DNA of 64,000 nt. Source: Huiozyma naganishii CBS 8797. Lineage: Eukaryota; Ascomycota; Saccharomycetes; Saccharomycetales; Saccharomycetaceae. Numbering within the stretch: the first letter of the stretch is position 1; each line of letters starts with the position of its first letter. Positions 16,266 to 26,572 of this stretch are shown piece by piece. The translations under genes were made by a program, and so were the position numbers. The stretch covers positions 434,001 to 498,000 of the forward strand of contig NC_035929.1 in the NCBI RefSeq assembly GCF_000348985.1. The letters run 5' to 3'. The notes below the pieces were generated by a model. The model made no database searches. It saw only the letters and a program-made list of their open reading frames with translations, and was not told where the DNA came from.

Positions 16266-19040
16266 TTACCGGTGCGTCGGTGATCCGTTCAGTCTCGCCG
16301 TGCGTGATGCTCGGGTTGTTTCCCGTGTGGAATCGGGTCTCAGCGGTTGCAAGTTACCGAAGTCCAGCTTCGGAGGTCTCGGAGTGCTGTCCGTAGGTCC
16401 GCGCAGTCCTCGCTGCTGGAACATCCTCTTGGTGGGCGTCGTGAGTGAAGTCGAGCTTTTCAACGGGCTCGGGATCGCGCGTCTCGCCTTTCTGTAGCGG
16501 CTGATCGTCTCTGCCATCTTGTGTCGGCGGATATCCGTTGACCCGGGGAACGTGCTGTCGTCAGGTTTCCTCATTGGAGTCTTCAGAGTGTTGTTCCCTG
16601 TAGTGTCCTCCAGGACCACAGGTTGTATGGTTTCCAACTGTCGGTTCCTCCAGAGTAACAGTAGTCCGCGGAGGACAGCACGGTCCCACCGCTGGCGGAA
16701 CAGTTGCATTGTACGTTCGTTTCGGACTGCTTTGAAGTGTCGCAGACTCCACCCTTGTAAGGTCGTCGAGAGTAACCGCAGGTTCCGCTCGTTGAGTCGC
16801 TCCTCAGCTAACTCATCAATGTCAAATTTACGGTAGGCCCAAAGTGCAAACATGTCGTACAAGATTGTTCGGTCTCGCACCGTGTCCGCGGAGAGGAGCA
16901 CATTCTCCCGCTCTAAATGTCTCTCAACCATAACACCAAATATTTTCCCTCTGAGAGTGCGGTTGTGCTGTTCGACCGCATACCGTGGTAGCTCGTATTG
17001 GAACAGGCGTAATTTTTTAAGATAGGATTGGAACTTTGCCATCACTAGCTTCCTATCCCGTCTGGCACGGTAGATACTGAGCCTCTCGGATAGTCGGACC
17101 TCCGTTAGCAAAATGTGTCTCTCCTCCCATACCCGTAAATATTTTGTTCGAATCCGACGCGAGGACAATGGTTTCGCCCTCGTATCGAATACGCGGTCAA
17201 GACGCGAGAGATGATCTAATTTCGTCCCAATTCGCCCAAGGGCGTTCATTTTGACAATAATTTCGAGTCGTCCGTCAAGCTCAACAATTTTGGCAAACTG
17301 CTTCCGCCATATGTTATAGTTCCGTTTTCCAATCTTTTTACAGTGTACAGAGTTGGCAGCTTTCTCTTGTTCCATCAACTTTGTCACACGGACACTCCAC
17401 TTACTGTACCACGGTCGCAACAGTTTGTTTTCCGTGTATCTTCGAGATAGCCCGCGAAGTTTCGTCCGCTTCATCCATATATGCATGCAATTCTTCAAAC
17501 AGTTGTCTTCATTTCCTGATTCTATCTTTTTGGACAGCAACAGTGCCTGCCAAATCTTTATGAATTTCTTCAACACTATTTCGCGAAGTATTTGATCAGC
17601 TTTCACATTTGAATAAAATTGCTTCTTCATTGACAACAGGCACCTTCGTTTTAGTCGCTCATCGTTAATGCTAGACAAAGAATAAAAATGCAACTGTTCC
17701 TGGAACCTCCGCCTCCAAACCTTTGTTAGAATGTATTTTAATAATTTCCTCTGTAGTATGTCTTTTGTTATAGTCTCCTGTTTGACCATATTTAGAGACC
17801 TCAACCAAACCCCAAGATACATTTTTTTGACAAACAGGGGTTCCCTCCGCTCCAGTTCCTGTTGCGACGCAGAAGAAGCCCTTAAACTTTTTCCCCATTT
17901 CAGGAATTTAGGCTGGATCATAAACAGGTAGTTTGTTATTCTCGCCCTGTCATATAACTCCTGCAGGGCGTTAATTTTCCCACCCCATTTCCTTAACATC
18001 CCCCTTTGCAAATGCAATGATCGAGGATGGAAGTTCTGCGCTTTGTGTTCTAGGACCCACTTTCGCCAAAACAAGTTCATACTCGTTAATCTCCTCCAGT
18101 CGCGTAAATGGTTCTCCGCTTTCGCAAGGCTATCGAATCTTTTTACTATTTTCCTCCAGTATACCCGATTGAATTTGTTATCTGCCACCAAACCCATTCG
18201 TTTGCTGGCATCAAGTTTCAGCAGCAATTTGTCCAGAACAAACTCCTTCAATCTCAGCTCGTTAGCAAATCCGCTTTGTTGCAATAATTCTTTGGCATAC
18301 TTGTCAGCAGTTACTTTCCATGAACCGAAAAACTTCGCCCTGATAAACCTCTCGTATATTAAATAGTTCCCATGCCCAGCAAGCTTGATTCTCCACAATG
18401 ATAATGCAGTTTTTAACAATCTCTCTCTTGATTGGAACTCAAAATACGTAAACCGCATAATCAAGTTGTCTGGCTCAATCAAGAAAGTCTTGATGACTTT
18501 TTCTATCGGTTCAGTTAGCCGCATCAATTTATTTTTATGCAACTCATCTTGCAAAATCAGAAGATTGGGATCCTTCAATGGATTGCGATCAAATTCAACC
18601 AAATGTTGGACATACGCTTTGAACATCTTCAAAAACGTCAGCGACATCGAGTTTCTCAGCAGGAACACTTGTATCGTGTTGTACAGCATCTCCAAAACGT
18701 GTTCCACTTGCCTTATTTGGAACATGGTGTCTTTCGGCAAACCTTCATACCGGCTCTCTTCTTGTCCAGTTGTGGGAATCTCGTCATCCGCTGAAGAAAC
18801 CTTTAGATCCTCGAAAAGACGTCTCCCGACCACATCCGTATCGCTGATATAGCCGCGACTTTCCTCATCAATACCACCTATCACACTACCAAGTAAACCT
18901 GTCAGGGACTCCTGCAGAAGTCGCTCAGTGGAGACATTGATCAGCCCTCCAGTCACAAGGTCTATTGTATCAGGTACACCATTCCTGCTCTCAGCGCGCT
19001 CTCCGTCTCGAAACAACGCCGCCGTGTCCCCATCGTCCAT
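16266..19040 (-). CDS. SFI1: Centrin-binding spindle pole body protein Sfi1
   Basis: This 924-residue protein fits Sfi1 (946 in S. cerevisiae), the long helical filament of the half-bridge that binds Cdc31 centrin along its length and controls spindle pole duplication. From about residue 170 to 780 it carries many irregular repeats of about 23-30 residues ending in an aromatic-Trp-basic pattern, for example ALSLWRIKL, AKFFGSWKV, LNLFWRKWV-like, LGVWLRSL, TKVWRRRF, IKIWQALL, MHIWMKR and WYSKWSVRV. The C-terminus is basic and Ser/Thr/Pro-rich. The first ATG is 19040; upstream open sequence to 19124 lacks an ATG. SFI1 is YLL003W in S. cerevisiae, here between PRE3 (YJL001W) and OST1 (YJL002C), which shows interleaving of the two duplicate tracks. 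Confidence 0.9.
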   Translation of the reverse strand: MDDGDTAALFRDGERAESRNGVPDTIDLVTGGLINVSTERLLQESLTGLLGSVIGGIDEESRGYISDTDVVGRRLFEDLKVSSADDEIPTTGQEESRYEGLPKDTMFQIRQVEHVLEMLYNTIQVFLLRNSMSLTFLKMFKAYVQHLVEFDRNPLKDPNLLILQDELHKNKLMRLTEPIEKVIKTFLIEPDNLIMRFTYFEFQSRERLLKTALSLWRIKLAGHGNYLIYERFIRAKFFGSWKVTADKYAKELLQQSGFANELRLKEFVLDKLLLKLDASKRMGLVADNKFNRVYWRKIVKRFDSLAKAENHLRDWRRLTSMNLFWRKWVLEHKAQNFHPRSLHLQRGMLRKWGGKINALQELYDRARITNYLFMIQPKFLKWGKSLRASSASQQELERREPLFVKKMYLGVWLRSLNMVKQETITKDILQRKLLKYILTKVWRRRFQEQLHFYSLSSINDERLKRRCLLSMKKQFYSNVKADQILREIVLKKFIKIWQALLLSKKIESGNEDNCLKNCMHIWMKRTKLRGLSRRYTENKLLRPWYSKWSVRVTKLMEQEKAANSVHCKKIGKRNYNIWRKQFAKIVELDGRLEIIVKMNALGRIGTKLDHLSRLDRVFDTRAKPLSSRRIRTKYLRVWEERHILLTEVRLSERLSIYRARRDRKLVMAKFQSYLKKLRLFQYELPRYAVEQHNRTLRGKIFGVMVERHLERENVLLSADTVRDRTILYDMFALWAYRKFDIDELAEERLNERNLRLLSTTLQGWSLRHFKAVRNERTMQLFRQRWDRAVLRGLLLLWRNRQLETIQPVVLEDTTGNNTLKTPMRKPDDSTFPGSTDIRRHKMAETISRYRKARRAIPSPLKSSTSLTTPTKRMFQQRGLRGPTDSTPRPPKLDFGNLQPLRPDSTRETTRASRTARLNGSPTHR

Positions 19041-19313
19041 GCTACCCTCAATCACGTTTGGTTTGAAACCTCCGGCGCAAACAGAACCAACGATTAGAGC
19101 CCCAGTGGCAGCACAGAATAGCACCAGGTCTTAAAGAGTTGCGTTACCCGTTTTACGCACTTCCAATGTCTGCATCTGGTCTCTTACTTTAAAAAAAATA
19201 TATATAGTGAACTGAAGGAATTGGCGTCGAACGTTTGAACAAAACTTGTGGAAAGATCCCGTTTGCTACAACACCGTATTGCCGCACTTTGGATCACCCG
19301 CAGACAGAAGAGA

Positions 19314-20732
19314 ATGCGACTACCTTTGAGCTGGGCGTTGAGCACCTTGCTGGTATTCTGCCAATTGGTCGTTTCTATCACCCCTGAAGGCTGGGAAAAT
19401 GTTCAGTTTGACAGGATCGTCGACGTTAGGAGTACCTACACCGTCGAGACTTATGAATTGACCGCTAAAAATACCGGGTCGGAAGCTACCACTCAATACT
19501 ACTTGGCTTTGCCAGAACGTGTTTTCCAGAATCTGTCCATGTTTACCGCTGCCTTGCACGGTGTAGACGCCTTTTTGAACTGCTACGTGTACGATGGTGA
19601 AACTCAATTGGATGATGGAGTCAGACTCTCCTATGGGATCATTGAACTACCAAGTCCTGTAGCACCAGGGAAGGAAGTACAAATTGCCGCAAAAGTTTTC
19701 TATAACGAAGCTGGTCTTCCATATCCTGAGCATATCCCATTGAATGGTGATCAGCAACTAAGGTTCCAGACGCAGAGACAACCACTGTCCCCCTATTTCA
19801 CTGAGAAGTCCTCACTACAGGTTATTTCCAACACGCCGGTCTCTGAATATGATGCCAAGACGGATACTCTGCAGGAGTTAAATAAAGAAGGTAATGCATT
19901 CGTTGTCGACCAATGGGAAAATGTCAGTCCCTTCAAAGTCGATGAGTTAGACATGGTTTACAAGCATAACCTACCCTTGAAGGAAGTCATAAACCTTCAA
20001 AGAGATATCTGGGTCTCTCATTGGGCCTCAACGGTCCAATTTCAAGAATATTACGAAATGACCAACAAAGGTGCAAAATTGGACAAGGGATTTTCAAGAC
20101 TGGAGTATATGAAGGCTAGTCAAAACCAAATGACGCAACTGGGTATGACCCCCTTTGCCTCCCTTCTGGAAATGAATCTGCCCGATGAATCCACCGAACA
20201 GTTCTTTACTGATAAAGTGGGTATGGTTTCTACCTACGAAAAGCTTGGAAGCTCGTTGTTTTTGAGACCTAGATTCCCAATATTCGGTGGCTGGTTTTAC
20301 AATTTCACAATCGGCTGGACCAATCCACTGGAGAACTTTGTGTCGTCCTATCCAGATGACAACGAAGTTTTCCTGCTGAATGTCCCCCTACTGAACGGTC
20401 CAAAGGATACCGTTTACGACCACGCCTCAATTTCGATATTTTTACCCGAAAATGCCGAACTTCTGGACACAGGAGTGCCAATCCCACTCGAGACGGTCTC
20501 TGTCGATACGGAATTCTCGTACTTCGATTTTGGAACTGGTCACACCAAGGTGACATTCCAATTCAAAAACTTGTTTACTGATATGAACAAAGCTGAGATT
20601 TTGGTCAAGTACAGATTCACCAAGAACTCTTTGTTCAGAAAGCCAATAACAATTGCCGGTTACTTCTTCGCTCTACTGATGAGTTTCTTTGTCCTAAAAA
20701 GTATCAACTTGAAGGTCACATCTGAGAACTAG
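19314..20732 (+). CDS. OST1: Oligosaccharyltransferase subunit Ost1 (ribophorin I)
   Basis: This 472-residue type I membrane protein of the endoplasmic reticulum (476 in S. cerevisiae) is a subunit of the oligosaccharyltransferase that N-glycosylates secretory proteins. It starts with a signal peptide (MRLPLSWALSTLLVFCQLVVS, about residues 1-21). The lumenal ribophorin domain follows (ENVQFDRIVDVRSTYTVET, DEFSYFDFGTGHTKVTF-like segment), with NXS/T sites of its own (NLS, NVS, NFT). One membrane helix near the end (ITIAGYFFALLMSFFVLKS, about 445-463) leaves a very short tail. ATG 19314 is the start that yields the signal peptide. It diverges from SFI1, separated by about 270 bp. Confidence 0.95.
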   Translation: MRLPLSWALSTLLVFCQLVVSITPEGWENVQFDRIVDVRSTYTVETYELTAKNTGSEATTQYYLALPERVFQNLSMFTAALHGVDAFLNCYVYDGETQLDDGVRLSYGIIELPSPVAPGKEVQIAAKVFYNEAGLPYPEHIPLNGDQQLRFQTQRQPLSPYFTEKSSLQVISNTPVSEYDAKTDTLQELNKEGNAFVVDQWENVSPFKVDELDMVYKHNLPLKEVINLQRDIWVSHWASTVQFQEYYEMTNKGAKLDKGFSRLEYMKASQNQMTQLGMTPFASLLEMNLPDESTEQFFTDKVGMVSTYEKLGSSLFLRPRFPIFGGWFYNFTIGWTNPLENFVSSYPDDNEVFLLNVPLLNGPKDTVYDHASISIFLPENAELLDTGVPIPLETVSVDTEFSYFDFGTGHTKVTFQFKNLFTDMNKAEILVKYRFTKNSLFRKPITIAGYFFALLMSFFVLKSINLKVTSEN

Positions 20733-20898
20733 ATTTCTTACGCCGCCTAGAGAACCTGCGGATAATGGCAATTGCTCAAGACATATCGTTTTCAACAACT
20801 TTTATAAACTATATGTTTTTGCACCTAGTATGTAAAGAATCCACTTCTCAATTCACAAAAGGAGTACATAGAAATTTGCTTTCACTTGAGAGCTTGAT

Positions 20899-22770
20899 TC
20901 ATATGCCCCTCCAAACAGCTTTTTCAATATCTTCAGAATTTTTACTGTAAGCAGATCTCGTGAAACCGAGGTGTTCCAAGTCGAAAAGACCTTGCATGAA
21001 TAAAACCAAAGCGACTTTATCGAATACAAGTTCACCAGATAGAAGAGTTTTCAGTTTCTCGTTCCGTAATGATTCGTCTTGCAAAAATTGCAAAATTTTC
21101 TGTTGTGGCAGAGTTTCTTTAAAGGCGCAATAAAAGTCATAAATATTGATAGAAGCGCCTGCCTCCCTATACAGTTGGAATAACTGGGATATGATTGGAT
21201 CCATGCTTGAATTCAGCACCTTTAGCGACTCTGGTACTTGTGCAGCCTCGTCGGGAGCTACCAAAAGTTCCGGTAGAATCCTCTCCGAGCATAGAAGATC
21301 GTCCTCCATATTACTTTTGTAAGCCGGAAACATTGCCTGAGTTAAAAGTCCCGTACCATTATCTATTGTAAAAAGCTCTTGGAACATAGTATCTATCTGT
21401 TTAAATGCCAATTTCTCCTTGTGTTCTTCACATTGGGGCCATGTCTTCAAATAAAAATCCAGTTTTCCTTCTAACATATTGTGGTACAGTTCTATCAGGT
21501 TAAAATTGGATACATTCAACTCCTCTTCCAGGAAGTTAGCAACAAACTTTGCATGTCTATTGATAGGATTGTCCCTAACAAGGAACTCAACAAAAAAGTT
21601 TTCGAGAGCATTATCCTCATTATGAATCAAGCTCAGTATTTCACTTTTAGGAGCGCGTTCCTTGATCAATCCATCGATGAAGAACATATAGGTAGGACAC
21701 TTCGCCAGCAGCTTCAAGTAAGTGTCCTGCAAATAACAGGTATTAACGGGGTCAATGAAAACGGAAAATGGGTTTTGAAAGAAATAAGACATTAGACTGT
21801 AGTCCAGTATTTTGGTCAGTAGTTGTAGGTTGTGATTTGTGTTGTTTGCCATTTTGTCGAGGATGAAATTTACAAATCTAGCTGATAAATTCAACTTTCC
21901 ATCAACTGTATCTAAGAAAATCTGGAAAATTCGGTTCCCGTACTTAAACCCTTTGTTGCTTGAGACATCTAGTTTATGGAAATTCCTTTTGAGCAGTCGG
22001 AGGGTTGACTGTTTCAAATTCTTTTCGATGTTGGAGATATTAGTATTTATATTGAACACTAGATTCATTTTAACGTGTTCGTTTTTTAGTGCACTTCGCA
22101 GTAGGACAATGAAATCGTTTAAATCAGCAAAATGAAAGGAGTCTGTATCTTTGAAATTGAAAACTAAATTCAAATCCCTATGAAATAGTTTCTTATAGTT
22201 TTCTACTAGAGTCAAGTCGTAAGATGCTGAAGTTTGTAAATCATCTGTCAACTGTGGCATGGTCTCCAAAGTGACATCTAATTCTTTTGCAATGCTGGAA
22301 CTGCGAAGTATAGCATCTGTTTGCGTAAATAATTTAAACATCGACCTTCGCAGCATCATTCGTACATTAGGGGATTCCTTTGGAGAAAGTTCTATTAGCA
22401 CATTCATCACCGACGGATCATTATCCTCAGGAAACTCGATGTCGGTAGAACTGTCCGATCCTAACAAAAATAACGTTTTGAAGCAAGGTTTACTTTTCCT
22501 CCCGCTTTGTTCACTATCGAAAAGAATATGCGATATTTCCTTTTTCAGATCTGTTTCAATATTGGATACAATATCATCCACCTGATCGTGAAAGTGGGAG
22601 TGCAATTGATTGTATAACTCCCATCTTTTCGTCATAACCTCGACTGGCTCTTCACCATCTAGCAACCTGACAAAGGGAATATCTTGGTCATTGTCATCAT
22701 CTATGTAATCAAATGTGGGGAATAAAGTCTTGTGTGTCTTTTGAGCGTCAACAAATTTACCAAAGTCCAT
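20899..22770 (-). CDS. ORC3: Origin recognition complex subunit Orc3
   Basis: This 623-residue protein (616 in S. cerevisiae) begins MDFGKFVDAQKTHKTLFP and contains an AAA-like region with LFLLGSDSSTDIEF (about residues 105-118) where a P-loop would be; the Walker A lysine is absent, as in Orc3 generally. The winged-helix half follows. ORC binds replication origins and loads MCM helicase with Cdc6 and Cdt1. Gene order supports the name: it follows SFI1 as in YLL003W-YLL004W, with OST1 inserted from the sister track. Orc3 diverges quickly, so the call leans on order and length together with the N-terminal similarity. Confidence 0.85.
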   Translation of the reverse strand: MDFGKFVDAQKTHKTLFPTFDYIDDDNDQDIPFVRLLDGEEPVEVMTKRWELYNQLHSHFHDQVDDIVSNIETDLKKEISHILFDSEQSGRKSKPCFKTLFLLGSDSSTDIEFPEDNDPSVMNVLIELSPKESPNVRMMLRRSMFKLFTQTDAILRSSSIAKELDVTLETMPQLTDDLQTSASYDLTLVENYKKLFHRDLNLVFNFKDTDSFHFADLNDFIVLLRSALKNEHVKMNLVFNINTNISNIEKNLKQSTLRLLKRNFHKLDVSSNKGFKYGNRIFQIFLDTVDGKLNLSARFVNFILDKMANNTNHNLQLLTKILDYSLMSYFFQNPFSVFIDPVNTCYLQDTYLKLLAKCPTYMFFIDGLIKERAPKSEILSLIHNEDNALENFFVEFLVRDNPINRHAKFVANFLEEELNVSNFNLIELYHNMLEGKLDFYLKTWPQCEEHKEKLAFKQIDTMFQELFTIDNGTGLLTQAMFPAYKSNMEDDLLCSERILPELLVAPDEAAQVPESLKVLNSSMDPIISQLFQLYREAGASINIYDFYCAFKETLPQQKILQFLQDESLRNEKLKTLLSGELVFDKVALVLFMQGLFDLEHLGFTRSAYSKNSEDIEKAVWRGI

Positions 22771-22925
22771 TATCGATGCACAGGTCAGCGATCTAACGCT
22801 TGAGTTTAAAATCCATCACTGCAGCATTCTGTCTTTTTTTTGATTGTTTTTATGTATTTGCTTTAATGTCCATAAATTAGCTGAGCGTCCGGGTAATGTG
22901 GGAACATTACTGACGACAATGCACA

Positions 22926-24968
22926 TCAATCATAGTAGAAATCCGTGGTCAGATTCTTCAGTGTGTCCAAATCGTAGTAGTCTTCGTCATCCGGATCGTC
23001 ATCAGCATTGACAGCATCCAGAATGTCAACGTTTTCAGAGATCGAGATATTATGCAAGTTCAAAAACTGTAAATCTCTTCTTAGTCTGATCAAGTTATCG
23101 ATTTGTTGCGTTGTCTCTTGAGAAATAGCCCTTTGTTGTACTGCAGGCGAGATCATTTGTAAACCGTCAAACCACATAAATTTTGATTCTTTGGAGTCCA
23201 AATACATCGTAAGTATGTTCTTCCGGTTTTTATCTAGCAAGCTCACTTTTGAAAATACGTTTCTTTCTGGGAGCCTGATCAGTTTGGGGTCAAATGATGG
23301 GGGTCTCTTCTCCACTAGATCTTCAAGTTCAAAGTATGCAATCGTTTTCAATGGTATCATTATGGTTGCTGTCAACGGTGATGTCACCATGGTGGTATTT
23401 GAAGATAATGACGACCTCGCAGACGGCGATAGCGATATTTTATTGGCGATTACGGTTGGGTGTTCTTCTAATTTCTGATTAAATTCTCGAGCAAACAAGG
23501 TGGTATGGTTGTCTGACACAATAATAAAATATACATGCGGAGACTCAATGGTGGCATCTAAGGGATCTTCAGCATATACCCATGTACCTTTTTGTAGCTG
23601 TATCAATCGCTGGTGCTTCACATATTCTTTAACTTGATCATGCAAAAACCCATCAAAATACTCAAACCTTTTACTCCATTTACTACAATATCCCTCCTTC
23701 AATTGCTCTAATTGGTACTTTCTTGCCGCCTCGTAATCTATCGACTTTAGGAATAAAAAAATAATATCAAAAAAAGATTCATATGGTTCAGTCTTCATGG
23801 CTTCTGTTATCTCCAAATCGACTTTCCTCAATACCACTGGTATTAATGAGGTCAAAGACTCTATGTCGTCCTTTGTACTCGCTGCAGACTCCACCCAAAA
23901 CTTCAGTTCCAAGTTCATTAGTACGTAAAGTAATGATTCATTGTTCATCGCAAAGGTGGCCAAGTACGGCTTCTCTTGCCAGCAATTCTCATGCTCGTGG
24001 AAAAATTTTTGGATTTGGATGGAAGCCTTCAATAGTATATCAAGCAAAGGAAAAGGATACTCCCCAAACAGTAGATGTTCCAAGTAAAGTTTCCGGAAAG
24101 AGGAATTCGGATTCTCTAAAAAAACAATAACATTACTAGCTTCCAAAAGACTGAGTTTGTTGATCGCTAAAAGCCCCCCATTGCTCTGCTCAAATCTAAG
24201 TTTCAAGTCAGGGTTTTGAGGAGTAATATCAGCAAATACTTGTCTCAAAAGATCTTGTACGGGTGGGAATGACTCCAACTTCTTGGATGCCAAATATGTC
24301 GACAGCTGTAGCTTCAGTGGAACTAGTTCGGATACTATAATATCCCGTACTTCCTTAACTTTAGACTGTAAAAGCAGGAGTGATTCGATTGAGGACAGGT
24401 CGCACTTGGCCAGGTCCAATAATAGTAGGGAAATCGATAGTGCCATTTCATCGGGATGGTACTCTTTCAAGGCGATATAGGATTTAAGAGTCAATGCTAG
24501 ACAGTGTAGTGTAACAAGCACTATATCGTCGTCTAATGGTGCTGTTTGTAGGTGTTGGATTAGGGTGTCTAAAAATTCCTTGTTATCTTGGTAGTACCTG
24601 GTTAGTACTAAAAAGCCGTTTTTATATTTTCCAGGATTACCCAACAATGTGTCCATGATCACAATGTATACCAGTAACTGGTCAATCCATGGGGATGAAG
24701 TTAGAATGGACTTTAACATATTCAAAAACTTTTCGTCGCCTAAAACTTTCCCGCAAAGAATATCACTATTACAGTAGTAGATAAACTTCTCCAAATTTTT
24801 CCAAAGAGTTTGTGGCTTTAAGGTACGTCCATTTTCGCAGAGGAACTGGTAACACCAGTCCGATTCTTTTGCACCCAAATTTCCCGTTTTTGAAGGTGGC
24901 CTCTCCACCAAGTCAGGGTCCAGTATCTCTTGTAGTTTCATCCAATCATCCGTCAACATGTCCTGCAT
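22926..24968 (-). CDS. LMO1: ELMO-like protein Lmo1
   Basis: This 680-residue protein (665 in S. cerevisiae YLL007C) resembles the ELMO partner of Dock-type exchange factors. Lmo1 and Dck1 together activate the GTPase Rho5 and act in mitophagy and stress responses. The N-terminal two-thirds is an all-helical repeat region. A PH-like domain lies at about 470-620 (PHVYFIIVSDNHTTLFAREF to ESKFMWFDGLQMI). An acidic tail (DADDDPDDEDYYDLDTLKNL) ends the protein. A second in-frame ATG three codons later (24959) could also be used. It lies next to MMM1 and SPO75, but this trio is inverted relative to S. cerevisiae. ELMO-type proteins diverge fast; gene order raises confidence. Confidence 0.8.
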   Translation of the reverse strand: MQDMLTDDWMKLQEILDPDLVERPPSKTGNLGAKESDWCYQFLCENGRTLKPQTLWKNLEKFIYYCNSDILCGKVLGDEKFLNMLKSILTSSPWIDQLLVYIVIMDTLLGNPGKYKNGFLVLTRYYQDNKEFLDTLIQHLQTAPLDDDIVLVTLHCLALTLKSYIALKEYHPDEMALSISLLLLDLAKCDLSSIESLLLLQSKVKEVRDIIVSELVPLKLQLSTYLASKKLESFPPVQDLLRQVFADITPQNPDLKLRFEQSNGGLLAINKLSLLEASNVIVFLENPNSSFRKLYLEHLLFGEYPFPLLDILLKASIQIQKFFHEHENCWQEKPYLATFAMNNESLLYVLMNLELKFWVESAASTKDDIESLTSLIPVVLRKVDLEITEAMKTEPYESFFDIIFLFLKSIDYEAARKYQLEQLKEGYCSKWSKRFEYFDGFLHDQVKEYVKHQRLIQLQKGTWVYAEDPLDATIESPHVYFIIVSDNHTTLFAREFNQKLEEHPTVIANKISLSPSARSSLSSNTTMVTSPLTATIMIPLKTIAYFELEDLVEKRPPSFDPKLIRLPERNVFSKVSLLDKNRKNILTMYLDSKESKFMWFDGLQMISPAVQQRAISQETTQQIDNLIRLRRDLQFLNLHNISISENVDILDAVNADDDPDDEDYYDLDTLKNLTTDFYYD

Positions 24969-25193
24969 CTTGACGCACCTGTTTCCACGAGTTCAGAGGT
25001 ACCTGCGCTCAGTTTGTCGGTGAAACCGCGGAGTCCATAAAACGTTTAAAATATGAACTCTTTTTTCTTTTTATTAAAATCGTAGAAATATAGTCAACTC
25101 GAATCTGCAAAAATGTTGCTGAGGTTTATATCAAAAGCAGTACGATAAAGGTCAGGTAGCGGGCTCCGAACCCACTTACATAACAGCTTAATT

Positions 25194-26495
25194 ATGAGTA
25201 ACCTCTTTGAAGGCAGTGAGCGGGCTATTGGTGCTGACCAATCACTTTCTTCAAACATCACTCTGGATGATTATATAAGGAATATTCTGCCTGCGCAACT
25301 AAACGAGACCTTACTCCAAAATTTGCAAGAGCAAAACAAGAACGTTTCTAAGGATATAATTGATGAGCTGGCTAGAAGTTGGGAATTACTAACAGAAAAG
25401 GGGGCTGACATGGCCCGACAATTGGCTCCTAGAACCTTGAACCCACCTGTTCAGCAAAGCTCCTTCTCAGCTTGGTCTTTTTCTCAAGGATTGGTGTTAG
25501 GTCAATTGAGTATTGTTCTACTTATGTTTTTCTTTATAAAGTTCTTTATCTTTAGTGATGGAAAGAACGACGATAGAAACCCACCAGTGACATCTTCTGC
25601 TTCGTCATCTTCGGAATACGTGAATAAGACTCGAACCAAGCTGGAAACAACATTAGAAAGTTCGGACATTGATGATCCCACTGTTTTGAAAAGGGGTGGA
25701 CAAGAAGCTAAAAGCAACTACAACAACTCTATGAACGACTCTGACTTAGAGAGGGTGTCGCTGACTGACAAAATATTGGACAAGACGTACTATAATGTGG
25801 CAACACATCAATCTGAATCCCTAGATTGGTTCAACGTACTGATTGCGCAGATTATCGAACAATTCAGAGAAGAAGCTACCAACAAAGACAATATCATAAA
25901 ATTTCTTAACAGGTTCGTTGGGGATAACTCCATTAATTTACCAGATTATCTCGGAGATATCAGAGTCACAGAGATAGACATTGGGGACGACTTCCCCATA
26001 TTTTCAAACTGTAGGATTGAAAAGGAAAAACAGAAACTAGAAGCAAAGATTGACATTGATCTGAACGACAGGTTAGCATTGGGGGTTGAAACGAAGTTAC
26101 TCTTGAATTACCCGAAACGAAATTTTGCAGCGTTACCGATAAATTTGACAGTCGCAGTCGTACGATTTCAAGGTTGTTTGACAGTTTCCTTAACAAAGGC
26201 GAGTGATTTCATCCCCCCAAAAAATGACACTACCAGTAACTCATCCGAAACGTTTCACACTGAGGAAGACAATGGTTACTTTCTTGTTTTTTCATTTTCT
26301 CCAGAGTACAAGATGGACTTTGAAATTAGTTCGCTAATCGGGGCCAGATCAAAGTTGGAAAATATACCCAAAATCACAGATGTACTTGAGTATCAGATCA
26401 AAAAGTGGTTTGTAGAAAGGTGCGTAGAGCCCAGATTTCAATTCATCAAACTACCCAGCATATGGCCCAGAAGTAAAAATGTGAGGCAGGAATGA
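25194..26495 (+). CDS. MMM1: ERMES subunit Mmm1
   Basis: This 433-residue ER membrane protein (426 in S. cerevisiae) is the ER anchor of the ER-mitochondria encounter structure, which transfers phospholipids to mitochondria. A lumenal N-terminus with NXS/T sites (SSNITL, LNETL) precedes one membrane helix (about 99-120, GLVLGQLSIVLLMFFFIKFF). The cytosolic SMP lipid-binding domain starts near residue 210 (SLDWFNVLIAQIIEQFREEA) and continues through LNYPKRNFAALPINLTV to FEISSLIGARSKLENIPKI and the end. The order LMO1-MMM1-SPO75 matches YLL007C-YLL006W-YLL005C. Confidence 0.95.
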   Translation: MSNLFEGSERAIGADQSLSSNITLDDYIRNILPAQLNETLLQNLQEQNKNVSKDIIDELARSWELLTEKGADMARQLAPRTLNPPVQQSSFSAWSFSQGLVLGQLSIVLLMFFFIKFFIFSDGKNDDRNPPVTSSASSSSEYVNKTRTKLETTLESSDIDDPTVLKRGGQEAKSNYNNSMNDSDLERVSLTDKILDKTYYNVATHQSESLDWFNVLIAQIIEQFREEATNKDNIIKFLNRFVGDNSINLPDYLGDIRVTEIDIGDDFPIFSNCRIEKEKQKLEAKIDIDLNDRLALGVETKLLLNYPKRNFAALPINLTVAVVRFQGCLTVSLTKASDFIPPKNDTTSNSSETFHTEEDNGYFLVFSFSPEYKMDFEISSLIGARSKLENIPKITDVLEYQIKKWFVERCVEPRFQFIKLPSIWPRSKNVRQE

Positions 26496-26572
26496 AATGC
26501 GAAAAGTATGATTTAACTTTCTGCTCAATGAACAGTCATTCTAGTGATTGCGGCTTTTTTCTTGTGATTTGA